DNA of 64,000 bases from Mixophyes australis (GCA_036250195.1 JAVHZZ010000003.1:297319565-297383564); one strand, 5' to 3'; numbered from the stretch's first letter, positions 20,446 through 32,583 are shown. Made by a program: numbers and translations. The notes: generated by a model from the sequence alone, not told the origin.

Positions 20446-21859
20446 GTTTATGCTGGCAAAATTGCCAGGAAGTACATGGCTTCGGAAAAACTTTTTCTAA
20501 AAGAATCGATAGATCTTATTAATGATATTGTAGGACACAATCGGTTTATGTATCGTGGAGACTTCGGCAATGTTCGGAGCTGGCCAGCCAATGCCTCACT
20601 TATTCCGTAGTTCAAGTGGACGCTTTATTGCAGCAATAAGTATTTGATTAATATGATTTGAGTCCAGATGTACATCGCCCAGCAGTGTGTGTAGTTGTAA
20701 TAACCCTTCTATTTACACTGCGCAAGCGCAGCAGCACCTTACCAGCTCCAAACATTGCAGAAGACTCCACGATCACCCGCCATCGGCACCCTGGAACCAA
20801 GGGGAGGTTAGTTGGACACATCAAAGAGAGGATCAAAGGCAACATCCGCGGCAACGTTTCGCATGTGAGTTTGGAACTTTTTACTCCGATTTACCGGACT
20901 TTTGTTTTAGTGCAACTTGATTTAGATATTGTTTATTTGAGCATTTGAAATCACTCCTCGTCACCGAATACCAAGTGATTTACATACTACAGCTAGGAAG
21001 GAACGTTTTTTAAATAGCATCTACTAATTTTAACCTGGTTTCTGATCACTGTAGTATATTTAACTTAGGCTTTGCCTACCTTATATAACGAATATATGCA
21101 TTATGATTCATGCCATCTAAAATTATTGTTCTGGCCATACTGTTTAATTGAAAACTATTGTGAATAAAAATCTTAATTTTATTTATTTTACCTATTGTCA
21201 TTTTGCAAACTGATCTTCTCAAAATCATTTGCGCCTAGGGAGTATACTGTATAACTTGTTATCTTTTGGGAATTAAAGAATCCGCTTCCCCATTCACTCC
21301 CTGTGTGGGTGCATTATTTAGGGAGTGCAGTTGACCCATTGCTATTGGTTTATGTATACTAGTCATAATCTAACCTTTAATATGAAAAGATTGGGTACAG
21401 ATGGAGTATTTTTCCTTATGTTACGGAAGAATTGCGGGAGGTAGATCCCTTTTAGATACTATGCCCTAGACAGACACTCAGCCACTATTATTTTAATCAT
21501 TAGAACATTATGGATCTAAATACTTATTTTAAAATAAATTTAGTGATAAGGTTTGTTGTTTACTGATTATTATAAATATTATATTCTATTTAACTAAATA
21601 TGTGTTATTAAGAAGACCAATGTTAATAACTAGAGACACTTCAGATAAAAATTATTATGACATTTATCTTTTTTTTAACATGACATATTTAACTAATATT
21701 GTTTTATAATTTACAATCTGCTTAAATGTTTGTGTGTTTAATTGTATGACACTGTTGTTACTTCCTACGTGTGTTTAATTTTAACTTTTTATTGTTAGGA
21801 TTTTAAATAAGATGTATAACCTTACAAAAATTGAATAACATTTTTTGTCTGATTAAAAA
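20446..21859 (+). other. 3' part and UTR of the truncated LINE
   Basis: This continues the LINE after the gypsy target duplication. Beyond about 20505 no conserved coding frame is seen. It becomes AT-rich and ends GATTAAAAA before the 19-bp duplication. Confidence 0.5.
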
Positions 21860-21878
21860 GAAAATGGGAAGAACTATG

Positions 21879-22639
21879 CAAAAATTGTGTACTCTTATTT
21901 AAAATAGATATTATGTCCAACTTCCATTTCAACTTCAATAGGCCCTGAATGACTAACACAATGCTAGCTGTTGACATGGAGAATAAATTGCAACTTATCC
22001 ATTATAGGCTGCAATATTTTTAAGTTTATATCCCTGTATAGGGCTATTTGTTATAAAAAAAAAACATTGGAATGCTAAGTGGAATTCACCACTATATTAT
22101 TATAAGCTAAGCATAATAGTAGTACAAGAGGACAATCTGCTGTCAGTACTTAGTAATATAAGAATATTATTCAGTTATAGATGATAGTGATACTAAGGAG
22201 ATTGAACCCTAGATAAATGAATCTACCTTATTATTATATTTGAATATATTGAAGATAAAATTCTCAAAAAATACATAGGAGACTTATGCAGCGCATACAT
22301 CGAATTTAAATACATATTTTTGTTTTTACATGCACAATTGTGTATTCATATTTTTCTGATTTTTATTACTTTATTTTTAATATTAACTAATAAAGGTTAA
22401 ATTTTAACGCAAGAAGACGTTACACATTGACTATTAGTAAAGTAGAAAATTATGGGAGGCTATAGTACACTATTCTGAACAAACTTCTGGTTTCTTTTTT
22501 TTCTTATTAGTAGAATTAAGTTTATGGTTACACTCCTAGTCGATTTAATATAAATTGTCAATTTAGAACTGAGGGTCAGACTACTCCTACAATTTGTGCT
22601 ACAGGATGACCTCCCTCCTTTTTCTTGTATGATAGAAAG
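21879..22639. other. AT-rich spacer
   Basis: No coding, TIR or RNA-gene signal recognised. Confidence 0.5.
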
Positions 22640-23340
22640 GTGTCAAAACAAACAGTGCCTCACAGCTTGCTGTATGCGAGGCTGCGTAGCCGCAGACCAA
22701 TCAGAAAGACCATGCTGACCCCTATCTACCACCGAAAGTGCCTACAGTGGGCATGTGGGCACCAGAACTGGACCATGCAGCAATGGAAGAAGGTGGCCTG
22801 GCCTGAGGAAATCACATTTTCTTTTACATCATGTGGATGTCCGGGTTCGTGTGCATCCTTTACCTGGGGAAGAGATGGCACCAAGATGCTCTATGGGAAG
22901 AAGGCAGTGTGATGCTCTGGGCAATGTTCTGCTGGGAAGCCTTGGGTTCTGGCATTCATGTGGATGCTACTTAGACACATACCACCTACCTACACAGACC
23001 AAGTACACACCTTTCGTGGCAACGATTTTCCCTGAAGGCACTGGACTCCTTCAGCAGGATAGTGCATCCTGCCACATTGTAAAAAATATTCAAGAATGGT
23101 CTGAGGGACATAATCAAGAGTTCAAGGTGTTGATTTGGCCTCCAAATTTTGCCAGATATCAATCTGATCGATCATCTGTGGGATGTGCTGTAAAAACAAG
23201 TTGAAGCCATAGAGGCCCCACCTCACAACTTGCAGGACTTAAATGATCTGCTGCTAATGCCTTGGTGCCAGATACCACAGGACACCTTCAGAGGTCTTGT
23301 GAAGTTCATGCCTTGATGGTTGAGAGCTTTTTTTGGCATA
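22640..23340 (+). pseudogene. Tc1-like transposase fragment
   Basis: Frames broken by stops encode the C-terminal half of a Tc1/mariner transposase. One frame (22755-23204) has LLQQDSASCH, holding the second catalytic aspartate, then QEFKVLIWPP. Another frame resumes at EAPPHNLQDLNDLLL and ends near RGLVKFMP. The third acidic residue region (normally NPIEHLW) is corrupted to SDRSSVG in the long frame. Both inverted termini are missing. The copy at 39.1-39.7 kb is from the same family. Confidence 0.85.
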
Positions 23341-23756
23341 TATATTGTGACAAGTACGCCAAACAGATGATGCTTATAGAGGTTTGCTGAACCACTTTGC
23401 TGCATTTATTCAGGGATTTCAGCAAATCTTGTAGTTCCAGCAATCAAACACACAAAAGTTTTGACAATTTCCTGTGACCTTGCTTTTAGCTAGACACTCG
23501 GTCACTTCACTAGACACCGGGCACTGCCTAGGGTCGGTCGCCCTGCCCACAACACAAAAACAGCTATTTATGCTTCCTCCCCAGCACTACCTGACTAAAC
23601 CGAAAAACCAATCAAACCCATGTGCTCCACCTGTGATCTTGCCTTCTGTTGGCAGAGAAGTGTGAAGAATTAACCCTGCCTACAGCACGAGCATGCAGAC
23701 TCCCAGAGAAAGTATCAGTATCTCCCTTAATAGTCTGTGGAAAACTGGCCATTTTA
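23341..23756. other. Unassigned, possibly LTR-derived segment
   Basis: Starts near TGTGACAAGTACGCC and has the GC-richer, C/T-biased look of LTR sequence, but no matching end or duplication was found. Confidence 0.3.
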
Positions 23757-23759
23757 TAC

Positions 23760-23838
<79 letters not shown>

Positions 23839-23852
23839 TATAGATATATAGT
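23757..23852. repeat. (TA)n microsatellite
   Basis: About 90 bp of TA dinucleotides with a few G interruptions. Confidence 0.95.
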
Positions 23853-23884
23853 CATGGATATATACCTGCCCTCATATCTGCCTC

Positions 23885-24775
23885 ACTGTTCATAACATCC
23901 ATAACACCATGTTTTCCTCAGTCTCCCAGGTCCACTGCCTTAGTGTCACACTCGACTCTGCCCTCTGGCTTTATTCCTCACACCCAGACTCTCTCCCAGT
24001 CCTGTCGACGCCACCTTAGAATTGTAAGAATACGCCCTTTCTTACTCAACATGCTGCCAAAGCTCTTTTCCATTCTCTCCTCACCTCCCGTCTTGACTAC
24101 TGGAACCTCCTGCTATCTGGCATTCCCGACACCCATGTATCCCCACTTCAATCCATCATAAATGCTGCTGCAAGACAGATCTTTCTCTTTCACCACTTTT
24201 TCACAACATCTGCTGCACCAGTATGCAAATCCCTACAATGGCTCAATGTGTCCTCAAGAATTCAAATTACTCACACTTACCTACAAAGTCCTCAACAACA
24301 CCACCCCTTCATACATCTCAAATATCATATCAAAATACTCTCACTCCCACCCCCTTAGACCAACCTCTGACCTGCGCCTTGTGTCAAAACTGGTAAACAC
24401 CTGTTATTCTCACCTACAAGACTACTCCCGTGCTGTTATCACTTATGGGACTCCCTAGCACTCACAATCAGGCTTTCCAACAGCCTTCAAATCTTTAGAT
24501 GCTCTCTGAATACCCATCTTTTTTTTTAGAGTCTACCTTATCCCCAATGATTCACACTAATGTACCTCACAACTGTCCCAAGCTCCACTCTGAGCCACAC
24601 TTGCTCCTCTTGTTACAGCGGTGCCCTCTTTCATTTATAATATAAGCTGAACAATGTCCTCCATACCCTTTGTTTTCATGGCTGTATTCATTTTTCATAT
24701 CCTTGTATGTCCCTGTTTTATGTATGTCCTGTTTTCCCAACTGTACGATAATAAAAATAAAATAATACTTAAAGA
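23885..24775 (+). pseudogene. L2-like LINE, ORF2 C-terminal end and 3' UTR
   Basis: Frames broken by indels encode the end of an L2/CR1-group LINE reverse-transcriptase protein. The recognisable blocks are a SQSCRRHLRIVRIRPFL-like segment (about 24000), LTLTYKVLNNTTPSYISNI (about 24265-24325) and LRPTSDLRLVSK (about 24355-24390), in the order typical of L2. A 3' UTR follows, ending near 24770 in AATAAAAATAAAATAAT. Truncated at the 5' side and non-functional. A related copy lies at 37095. Confidence 0.8.
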
Positions 24776-25990
24776 ACTTTCAGATTTTTATTATCTTTAA
24801 TATTGTGTTCATTTTCATTATATTAATTGGATTTCAGTGTGAGAATTCTATGTCAATTATAACTTTAAAAGTTACTAAAAAGAATGAGGTTAAAGAAGAT
24901 TCAAGTTTCATAAATGTTCCCATTGGTTGAGAACCACCCAAACACACCCTTACTATACCTACTTGTGCCCTCTGCTTTCCCTTATTATGCCTCTCCAGAC
25001 ATAAGTAGTTGTAAATGTTTATAAGAGATGCTAAATCTGGGTACAGACATATGAGTATGTTTTTTTTTTATATGGATGTGCAGTACAGAAATGCGTATCT
25101 TACACAAAAAAGATACAAGTCCCAATATGGCAAAACCTTCAAATATCAAAGCATATAATTCCTGTTATTTCCTGCTAACAGTGGCTATGAAGAGCCCTTG
25201 TGCTTTTTTGCTATGTAGAGAAGGAGCCAGATCTTTGACCTTCCTATTCTCTCCTTGAAGCATTCTTATCTGTTTAGAGAACCAGTGATATCTGGGATGT
25301 CAGGATCTAGTGTTTCTGGGGAGAAGCTCCAGTATGGAGGTGTCCCAAATCCACTAAATTAAAGTAACGAAAGAAGTGACTGCAGCACTACACCCTGTAA
25401 TTATAGTGAGACCAAAATCTAGTGTGTATCATATCAAAATTACTTGCAACTGACATTAGTCCAAAAAGATACCAATTAGTATGTAAACAGGTTTTTACCC
25501 CAGTGTCGGTTTCAGCTCACTTTCTGTTGTAGGTGATCCTTCCAACTCAGTTATGATATTTAATGCTGAATAGCTTAATAAAAAAATCACAATAAAACTT
25601 AGCATTGGCCCAATGTGCAGAGAATTATTTTATTGTATGAGACTCCCGATTCACATAAATAGTCATATCCAATAGTCCAGTGACTGAGTTTTAAAAAAAA
25701 CTCTCCAAGAATTTGTTCTAAAAAGATTGTCCCAATGAAAATTATCCTATATTCTCTCCAGAAAAACATCCTCATGTTCACTCCCCACATTTCCCTAGTG
25801 GCAGCAGCATACATCTTACAAGACATAGAGCATCGCTAATCACTCAGCATATACCTATTTTATTGCTATTTGATATTCCTGTGACTATTAGCAGCGCTCA
25901 TCCATTCTTTCACTTCACTATTCGATTTCTTGCCTAGATTTCCCCCTTTGAGGCTATACAAATAATGATATTAGCACAAAGAAGGAACAG
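24776..25990. other. AT-rich spacer
   Basis: No gene, TIR pair or known repeat recognised over about 1.2 kb. Confidence 0.45.
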
Positions 25991-25999
25991 ACAAAAAAA

Positions 26000-27499
26000 G
26001 AAAATATTATAGTTGAACCAGAGGTTACCAAGGATAACTTCTGTAGTTTGTTTCTCAGGTATGAGAAATTATTAAATATTGAAGCTTGAAGAAATATGTG
26101 GAGAATAACATTATACTGAGGTCTGAGACTTCTAAAAGAAAAACCCTACTTTTAAGTAGAAGGATGATGCATTCCTTCAAAAATGGAACTCAGCCTTGGG
26201 TGCTTGCTCTTTCCAATTGATGACATTAATTATAGAAGAAAGAGAAGTTACTCTATCCAAGTGTGATTCAGAGATAGAATCAATACAACAAAAGCAAACC
26301 TATTGAACACCTCAAGGATTTTAAAAATCTTGAACAAATTAGACATAGTAGAATACAAAAAACTGAAGAAGAGCTGATACGTACTAAAGAAAATAAGTAC
26401 ATCAGGGATATTAAGGATTATGAGTTAGTTTATCGTAATTGGAAGACCGCCATAGATGATATTTCCCATTATAAAAGAACTAGCACACAGCAGGACCAAC
26501 ATTGTAAAAGAACTACTACATATCAAGACAAACATAACTACGAACAACAGAGGAGTAAATCAAAGTGGCGCACTACTTCTCCTCATTGGCGCAATACTGC
26601 TCAACTACAAAGTAGAAGGAGGCCACGTAATATCTATAGGTCACAGCTCATTATGCAAATTCAACCATAAATCCAGAGTAGAGGAATTTATAAACCCTGG
26701 AATTCTATACATTTTGGTACCTCTGCGAAAAAGAGTACAGGAAGAAATAACCAAATACGTACTTTGAAGAACTAACTACACTAAGGGCTAGATTCACTAA
26801 GCTGCGGGTTTGAAAAAAAAATGGGGATGTTGCCTATAGCAACCAATCAGATTCTAGCTTTCATTTATTTAGTACCTTCTACAAAATGACAGCTAGAATC
26901 TGATTGGTTGCCATAGGCAACATCCCCACTTTCTCAAACCCGCAGCTTAGTAAATCTAGCTCTAAGAGTGCAAAGGAAGCCTTTAGGGAAATTGATAAGG
27001 CTAAACAAAATCTTTTTGATAATATTCTCAACACTCAAGATTTTGCCATACAAATTTCCTCACCAAATATCAGCACTGATATTACAGAGGAAGAGGATTT
27101 TTTTAGGATTATGCCACAAAACTATACCGGCCACCCCCCAGACCCAAGCAGAAGTCAAACGTAGAATCTAAGACCCGGGTCACAACAGGGAGAATAAGGG
27201 GTCACAAACTTAGGAAATAAGAAAATAAATAAGAAATCTGCTACAGAGATAGAAGCTATTTTCAATCTGAGTAAGCAGCCACTCACTGATTCTCAGATAA
27301 GGTTATTAAATAAGGTTTAACTTTTGCTCCTAGCAATAATCATAACAAATTCAATACATATATTGATTTGCACAAGTTTATTAGAAAAATCACTTTTTAA
27401 AAAAAACCAAAACATTCTTTATGAGGGGAAAAACTTGTGAACCATTGTAAACCAGATATTTCATCAACTTCAGAGTTCATACACATTGACTTTTTGTTA
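26000..27499 (+). pseudogene. Penelope-like element, N-terminal region (broken)
   Basis: Scattered frames match the N-terminal part of Neptune-type Penelope polyproteins. They include a charged helix reading IQKTEEELIRTKENKYIRD (about 26355-26410), a region SSPNISTDITEEEDFF (about 27055-27110), then AIFNLSKQPLTDSQIRLLNK (about 27255-27315) and a frameshifted NTYIDLHKFIRKIT (about 27352-27393). A 178-bp MITE (26785-26962) and several stops interrupt it. The RT part resumes at 30697 after the LTR insertion. Confidence 0.6.
26785..26962. mobile_element. Palindromic Harbinger MITE in the Penelope element
   Basis: Begins GGGCTAGATTCACTAAGCTG and ends in its inverse (CAGCTTAGTAAATCTAGCTC). The arms fold across almost the whole 178 bp. 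The 3-bp duplication TAA (26782-26784, 26963-26965) fits the TWA preference of PIF/Harbinger. Confidence 0.85.
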
Positions 27500-28708
27500 T
27501 GTCTGCTCCCCACTATGTACCCCTCCCCATTCCCCTCCTTTTTTCTGTATCCTTTTCCCTTTACCTTACCCTATGCCTGTCCCAGATACAGCAATCTGAA
27601 CAGCCGGTCGTAACTGTTGTCACCTTAGTCACTTAGCAATGAATACACCTTTTCTGCCACAACAAAGTATTTTTTATGGTGTCCTTACAGTCACCAGAAC
27701 CACTTATTAATGTTTCATACTTAAATCATATACACATGTAGCATGAGCCTCCCTGGGCTTCGTAAATTCACCAAAAAATCACAGAGAACATGCTAGATTA
27801 AATTTACTAATCTGAAAAATGTTTCCAAGGCTTCGTTACAAAAAGTAATAACAAGACATATAATATGTTGACCAAATAAGTTTCAGAAAATAAAATAGGA
27901 AATAAAATCAGAGTCACTACTTACTAGTTAAGACTTGGGGCTAGATTTACTATCAGGCGTGTTTGTAAACCCGCTGACTTTCGGCGGGTTTGGCGGCGGT
28001 TTAGCCATCGCCGGATTTACTAAGGCTAAACCCGCCGTCCAAACGACCAGAAAAGATGTTTTCAAACCCGCCTCTGTATAAAGCGCCATGACGGTTTCAA
28101 CAATGTTCAACATACAAACAGCCGGATTTACTATTAGGGGGTTTATAAAGCCGCCGGAAAACCGCCATTCAAAAGACCAAAATGAAAGCGCTGCTTGTGA
28201 GCGGCGTGATGGTTCAAACAGTGTGCTGTTTCAGGTATTTTGCCAATCAGACCACAAGAGAAAGGCCTATTTCATGTACAATGACCCATTAGGACTGTGT
28301 ATAAAAAATGGCCAAAGTGTCATGAAATTTCAGGCTACTGGTTTTTTTTTTTTCCATTATTTTTTCACCCAGTATGATTGCATAGTAAAATCTCATTTCA
28401 CCTTTCCTTTTCTAGTTGTTTTGTACTTTCCAAAAAAACACTAGAATACTGTTGCCTCAAAGAAATTAGGATGGGAATTGTTGCATTACATAGTTAACCC
28501 TTATTTTAATGCTAATGCAATCCACATGTGAAAAATGGTTTTTCTGCCTGAAGCAATCACAGACAATCACCGTCTATTGCCCACCAGTTAATCATGATGC
28601 TTACAAAAAGGACCCCTCATTATTTGGCAGGTGTGGGTTTGTTGGAGAATGGCTTTTGCAGGTAATGTGGTGCATTCTTGCCAGTGTATGTTTACAGCTT
28701 TTTACCTG

Positions 28709-29278
28709 ATGGAGGCAGAAAGGCGCCAGGAGGAGGAGGATGAACAGCAGTTGGCATCTGTTCCGCGGAGCCTGCAAAGACCCCGCACTCTACGTGCATT
28801 TCCAGTGCGTTTGAATCTGGAGTCTTTGGCTGATGTGGAGGTAGTACAAATGTTTCGCCTCAATCGTACTAACCTCATGGCACTGTATGAGCAAGTGAAG
28901 GTTGATTTGGAGCCTACAACCAGCCGCTCTAATGCAGTGTCAGGCCTACACAAACTACTGTGTGCAGTTCACTTTTTGGCAAAAGGTTCCTTTCAATCTG
29001 TGTCCTCCAGAGTGATTGGCATAACGCAGCCGACATTTTCAAGGCATTTTGGACAGGTCTTAGGTGCCCTTAAAAGAGTGTGCCCTAGCTATATCAGCTT
29101 CCCCAGCCAGGAGTCACAGTGGCATGAGCTCAAGGGAGCTTTCTATAGGGTCGCAGGTATCCCTAATGTAATGGGTGCAATAGATTGCACTCATATTGCC
29201 CTGAGAGCACCTCACCACAGGGCAGAGGTTTTTGTTAATAGCCATCATTACCACTCCCTGAATGTGCAGGTTGTGTCC
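28709..29278 (+). pseudogene. Harbinger (HARBI1-like) transposase, C-terminally deleted
   Basis: A DDE transposase that would act in the nucleus with its Myb-like partner. From the ATG at 28709 about 190 residues are recognisable: an acidic N-terminus (RRQEEEDEQQ), a helix-turn-helix-like part (VSSRVIGITQPTFSRHFGQV) and the first catalytic block GAIDCTHIALRAPHHRAEVF. The residues after NVQVV (about 29275) belong to the antisense of the neighbouring gene, so the second Asp and the final Glu are missing. An in-frame extension upstream to 28631 is less likely to be coding. Inactive, but it could derive from a recently working copy because the remaining frame is clean. Confidence 0.85.
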
Positions 29279-29561
29279 GCTTCAGTGGGCCCACCGCGTT
29301 CACGGTATCACAGACACGCCCCCACAATTGGTGACGCCGCCTTAGAGGAGTCCGGGCTGCCAGGTTGCCTAGGATGACCTCGTAGCAGGGAATGATATTG
29401 TGCACCAACACACAATTCTCATCATGTGAGAAGCGCACATTCCTCCCTGTCTTGGTCTTCCTGCCCTGTCCTGTCTCCTCAACCTCTCCCTCTCCCTCCT
29501 CTGACCCCTCAACCTCCATCTCCCTCTCCTCAGCCTGTTCTCCCCTCCTATCTCTGGACAT
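29278..29561 (-). pseudogene. Harbinger Myb/SANT-like DNA-binding protein, C-terminally deleted
   Basis: Starts at an ATG at 29561 with a charged, Glu-rich leader, then KTGRNVRFSHDENCVLV and RRRHQLWGRVCDTVNAVG. The RFS-x-x-EN and W-x-x-V-x-x-x-VN pattern is typical of the trihelix/Myb-like proteins that bring Harbinger transposase to the nucleus and DNA. After VGPLKRT the frame enters antisense transposase sequence. Truncated by the same deletion as its neighbour. Confidence 0.75.
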
Positions 29562-30696
29562 AATAACAAATAAATGCCAAACACAGAAAACACAGAAAGA
29601 CTTACAAACACAAAGGACAAACTACACTAAATACAGACACACTCTCCAGACAGGCACACACAAGTAACACAGACAAAGGACAAGTCAAATACAAAAAATA
29701 CAAGACAGAAAATAAAAGAGAAAATAAATGTACAAAACAGAAAAATACCACAGGACTACCCACACTTCAATCAGATATCGCTCCACCAATCCAAGTCCAA
29801 CTCTCACCAACTCTCACAAAGCACAAACCAACTAACTCCTCTCTCAAAACTCCGATCAGAGAAAAAAGTGTCAGGCCAGTGGTTTATATAGGGCTTGTGA
29901 TGTCAAATCTCCTGAGTTTGAAAATAGCCAATAGTAACAGGCCAGGAGACAGGTGTAATTTTCAAAAAAACCGCCTTTACACGAAAGCGCCGTCATTTAA
30001 AGCAAAAGCGCCATGTTCTATTCAAAGCCGCCGGCGACTTTGAGCATTACATCCCGCCATGACATCGCCGGCGGCTTCAAATTGAAGCTGAAATGCGCCC
30101 ATTAGTAAATCCGGCTGTTTGCAATGCAAACCCGCCGGAAAACCGCCGCAATGCATGGCGGCTTCAAGGCGCCATGCATCACACCTGTTAGTAAATCTAG
30201 CCCTTGGTGTGTGTGAGGGAACACAATAGAGAAAAATGGGGCATTTCAGTCTTGAAAGACTCCCTCCTGAAAATGCAAACTATTATTGTCTAAGTCAGAA
30301 GATTTTAAACCTCTTTCCACATAGCTCTCACCCCCCACCTTTGAAGACTAGCTGTCAGAAAGGACAGATTGATCTCCCAAATGTCACAGGGCTTTCGAAG
30401 TGAGCTAGGTTGTCCTGAGATCGGGAATGTTCACAGGACCTTGAGTTTTCACCTCTGCTCAGTTGAATGGCTATATAGTTTACAACTTTGGGGCTTCAAA
30501 CTGTTCCAAGAACCTTATCTATCCCGGGCCTGGCTAGTTTCAAAAGGTTAATGACACTTGCATAAATTCAAACTCTAGTCATTTAGCTAAGCACACATTG
30601 AGATTACATTACAAGGTTACATACAATATACATTGTCATACATGAATTCAACAGAAAATTACAATCAGTCATTAGATATACTACATAAACGTCACA

Positions 30697-31257
30697 CCCT
30701 AATAAAAAATAATTATGTTAAAGAAAAAGTCCACCTTTTACCCAAAACATATAAAGGGCTCCTGTATTGAAACCTTTCATAAAATGGTTGAAGAGGATCT
30801 GAGAAGTTTACTTATCAATAATAAGAAAAAGAGAAAAGAACACAACTTGACTAACACAGAACAACTTGCCCTGAGACAATTGGAAAAGGATAATAACCTC
30901 ATTATCAAACCGACTGATAAGGGCGGGGGAGTAACGATACTTGATAAAGAGGATTATCTGTAAGAAATACAAAGACAATTAGAAGACAATGTGACCTATG
31001 AACTTCTTAAAGGAGATCCCACTATGACCTATAATATGGAGTCAGGCAAACTCCTGCTTTTATTAGAGGAATTCTGAAAAAAATTTAACTTGTCTTCTTG
31101 CATAATACATATCCTAGAATTTTTGTCATCAACGGTTTACCCAATATACACAAAACCTTTGACCAGTCACCAGGTAGACCAACTGTATCTGGTATCTGTT
31201 CTATAACATCTAACATCTCAGAATATATACACCACGTTTTGACCATGTTGTAGAACA
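30697..31257 (+). pseudogene. Penelope-like element, reverse transcriptase N-terminal part
   Basis: Resumes after the LTR insertion with KKSTFYPKHIKG and FHKMVEEDLRSLL (30724-30816). The diagnostic Penelope block LIIKPTDKGGGVTILDKEDY (30898-30957) follows, then LPNIHKTF and PGRPTVSGICSI in shifted frames (about 31138-31200). Stops at about 30961 and 31075 and frameshifts make it inactive. The catalytic YxDD block is not present. The sequence ends at the foldback MITE beginning near 31258. Confidence 0.8.
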
Positions 31258-31460
31258 TGCCGGCACTCAGATTGACGTCACTTTAAATTGCGACAGTTAC
31301 ATTGCTAGAATTAAGGGGGCAATGTGAGGACCTGCCAGCTCTATAATTTTTTTTACAAAGGGTTGGACCTTATAGAGCCAGCGGGTGCTCACATTGCCCT
31401 CGTAATACTAGCAATGTAACTGTCGCCATTTAAAACAACATCATTCTGAGTGACGCTGTC
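31258..31460. mobile_element. Foldback MITE, unclassified
   Basis: Two arms (31261-31345 and 31375-31460) are inverted copies around GCGACAGTTACATTGCTAG and GCTCTATAA. A related half-copy lies at 38375-38512. Flanking duplication not resolved. Confidence 0.65.
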
Positions 31461-31469
31461 AGGGATAAG

Positions 31470-32583
31470 CCTCTCTAGCTACTCGCTGATTAGATATTTT
31501 ATTATATATTCCAACAGTCATACAATATATCACCTCTATTTTGTCAGGAAACCGCTCCTGAATCTCTTTATCTGTCACAAACCGCCCTCTGCGCACTTGT
31601 GACTTGGAAGCTTACTATAAGGGAACACACAGGATTCCAACCCAAATATTACACTCACCTCTCTCCAAGGCTACAGATTTTGCTGGTCCCTTTTCCCAAC
31701 ACAGATGCACGCTTCACACCTCTCAGCAACTGCCACCAGCTACATATGAGGCCTGTACCTATGACTTATACACCCGATTGTGCACACTCTGTGCCCTGTT
31801 AGCTAACCAGTGAGCCCTTCACACACTGGTTTCTAAAGAGTTAAACCAGCCAAGCAATCTGTCTCTTCTAAACAGGCAATGAATTCGTTTTAGAGCAATA
31901 AGGACAAAAATATTAAATTGTTAAATTTAATATCCAAAAAGTACAATGTTTACAGAGAATAAAAAAACAGTTAGATAAAGATATGACATACAAGTAAAAA
32001 ATTGCAAACAGTTATAAAACAAATGGGATGAAAGTACAGATATCACTTACATATAATAATCTGTATGCCTGGGGCAGGCAGGAAAGATGGACAGTCCTTC
32101 AATAAGATTGATCCCCAAGAAGCTGACAACTTGTCCCTTCAAAACACAGGTTTTTAAGCAAACTCAAATGGGACAGCATTCACAAGGTCAGTGTGAATGC
32201 TAATGTGGGGATGGAAATGTCCCTTGAGTGTCACCTAAGGTCTGTTCAAAACTATTCCTAAGTTTTGAGCTGTCTTAGCGTTTTTCAGATATGTCCAGCG
32301 ACATAACTTTCCCTTCAATAAACCGATCATAACTTCCCACAAATTTAAATACCAAATATGATGAGATTACAACAATATCCGATCTCGTCCTGAAATACAT
32401 GTGACTTGTGCTGTTCCCTGTATAGTTGGTATCTATGTTTTAAAACCCTTTTATTGATTTTAAGTGGCATATTTTAAAACTGAATTATTTTTGTGTATAT
32501 TACATATAGCCTATGTCAGCACATGGCCTCTTGGAGCCAGACCACATGCTGAGCGGTACCTAAACGTCTATTCAGGTGTCACA
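31470..32583. other. Possible LTR-type sequence
   Basis: From TGTCACAAACCGCCC (31574) to GGTGTCACA (32583) the stretch has LTR-like ends and a different base composition from its flanks. No coding region, primer site or clear duplication supports it. Confidence 0.3.

Larger units (their letters stand above)
11979..21859 (+). mobile_element. 5'-truncated LINE, split by the gypsy element
   Basis: A perfect 19-bp target-site duplication, GAAAATGGGAAGAACTATG, flanks the insertion (11960-11978 and 21860-21878). This is the mark of target-primed reverse transcription. Without the gypsy element the insertion is about 1.6 kb. Its 5' part encodes a stretch (GISSINPRLCLFG, about 12081-12119) that runs in one frame across the gypsy insertion point into ILFMLAKLPGSTWLRKN (to about 20505). 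This could be the C-terminus of a Tx1/L1-like reverse transcriptase protein. A 3' UTR of about 1.35 kb follows, ending GATTAAAAA. The duplication is certain; the family is tentative. Confidence 0.65.
27938..30203 (+). mobile_element. PIF/Harbinger DNA transposon, internally deleted
   Basis: The TIRs are GGGCTAGATTTACTA and TAGTAAATCTAGCCC, flanked by a 3-bp duplication TTG (27935-27937, 30204-30206). The subterminal regions are rich in CCGCCGG/AAACCCGCC motifs. It carries the two genes usual for the superfamily, a transposase on plus and a Myb/SANT-like protein on minus, in convergent order. Both are cut at the same point (about 29277). Confidence 0.88.
27500..30696 (-). mobile_element. Putative solo LTR (minus strand) carrying a Harbinger element
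   Basis: Read on the minus strand, it starts TGTGACGTTTATG (30696) and ends GGGGAGCAGACA (27500), the TG...CA form of an LTR. An ACTATATAGCC TATA-like site lies near 30475. About 930 bp remain once the 2266-bp Harbinger is removed. It separates two parts of the Penelope coding region, which supports an insertion, but no matching target duplication was found. Confidence 0.4.

Noticed and set aside
31574..32583. Confirmed solo LTR
   Set aside because: The ends look LTR-like but the flanks do not show a clear duplication and there is no second copy in the window; kept only as a low-confidence note.
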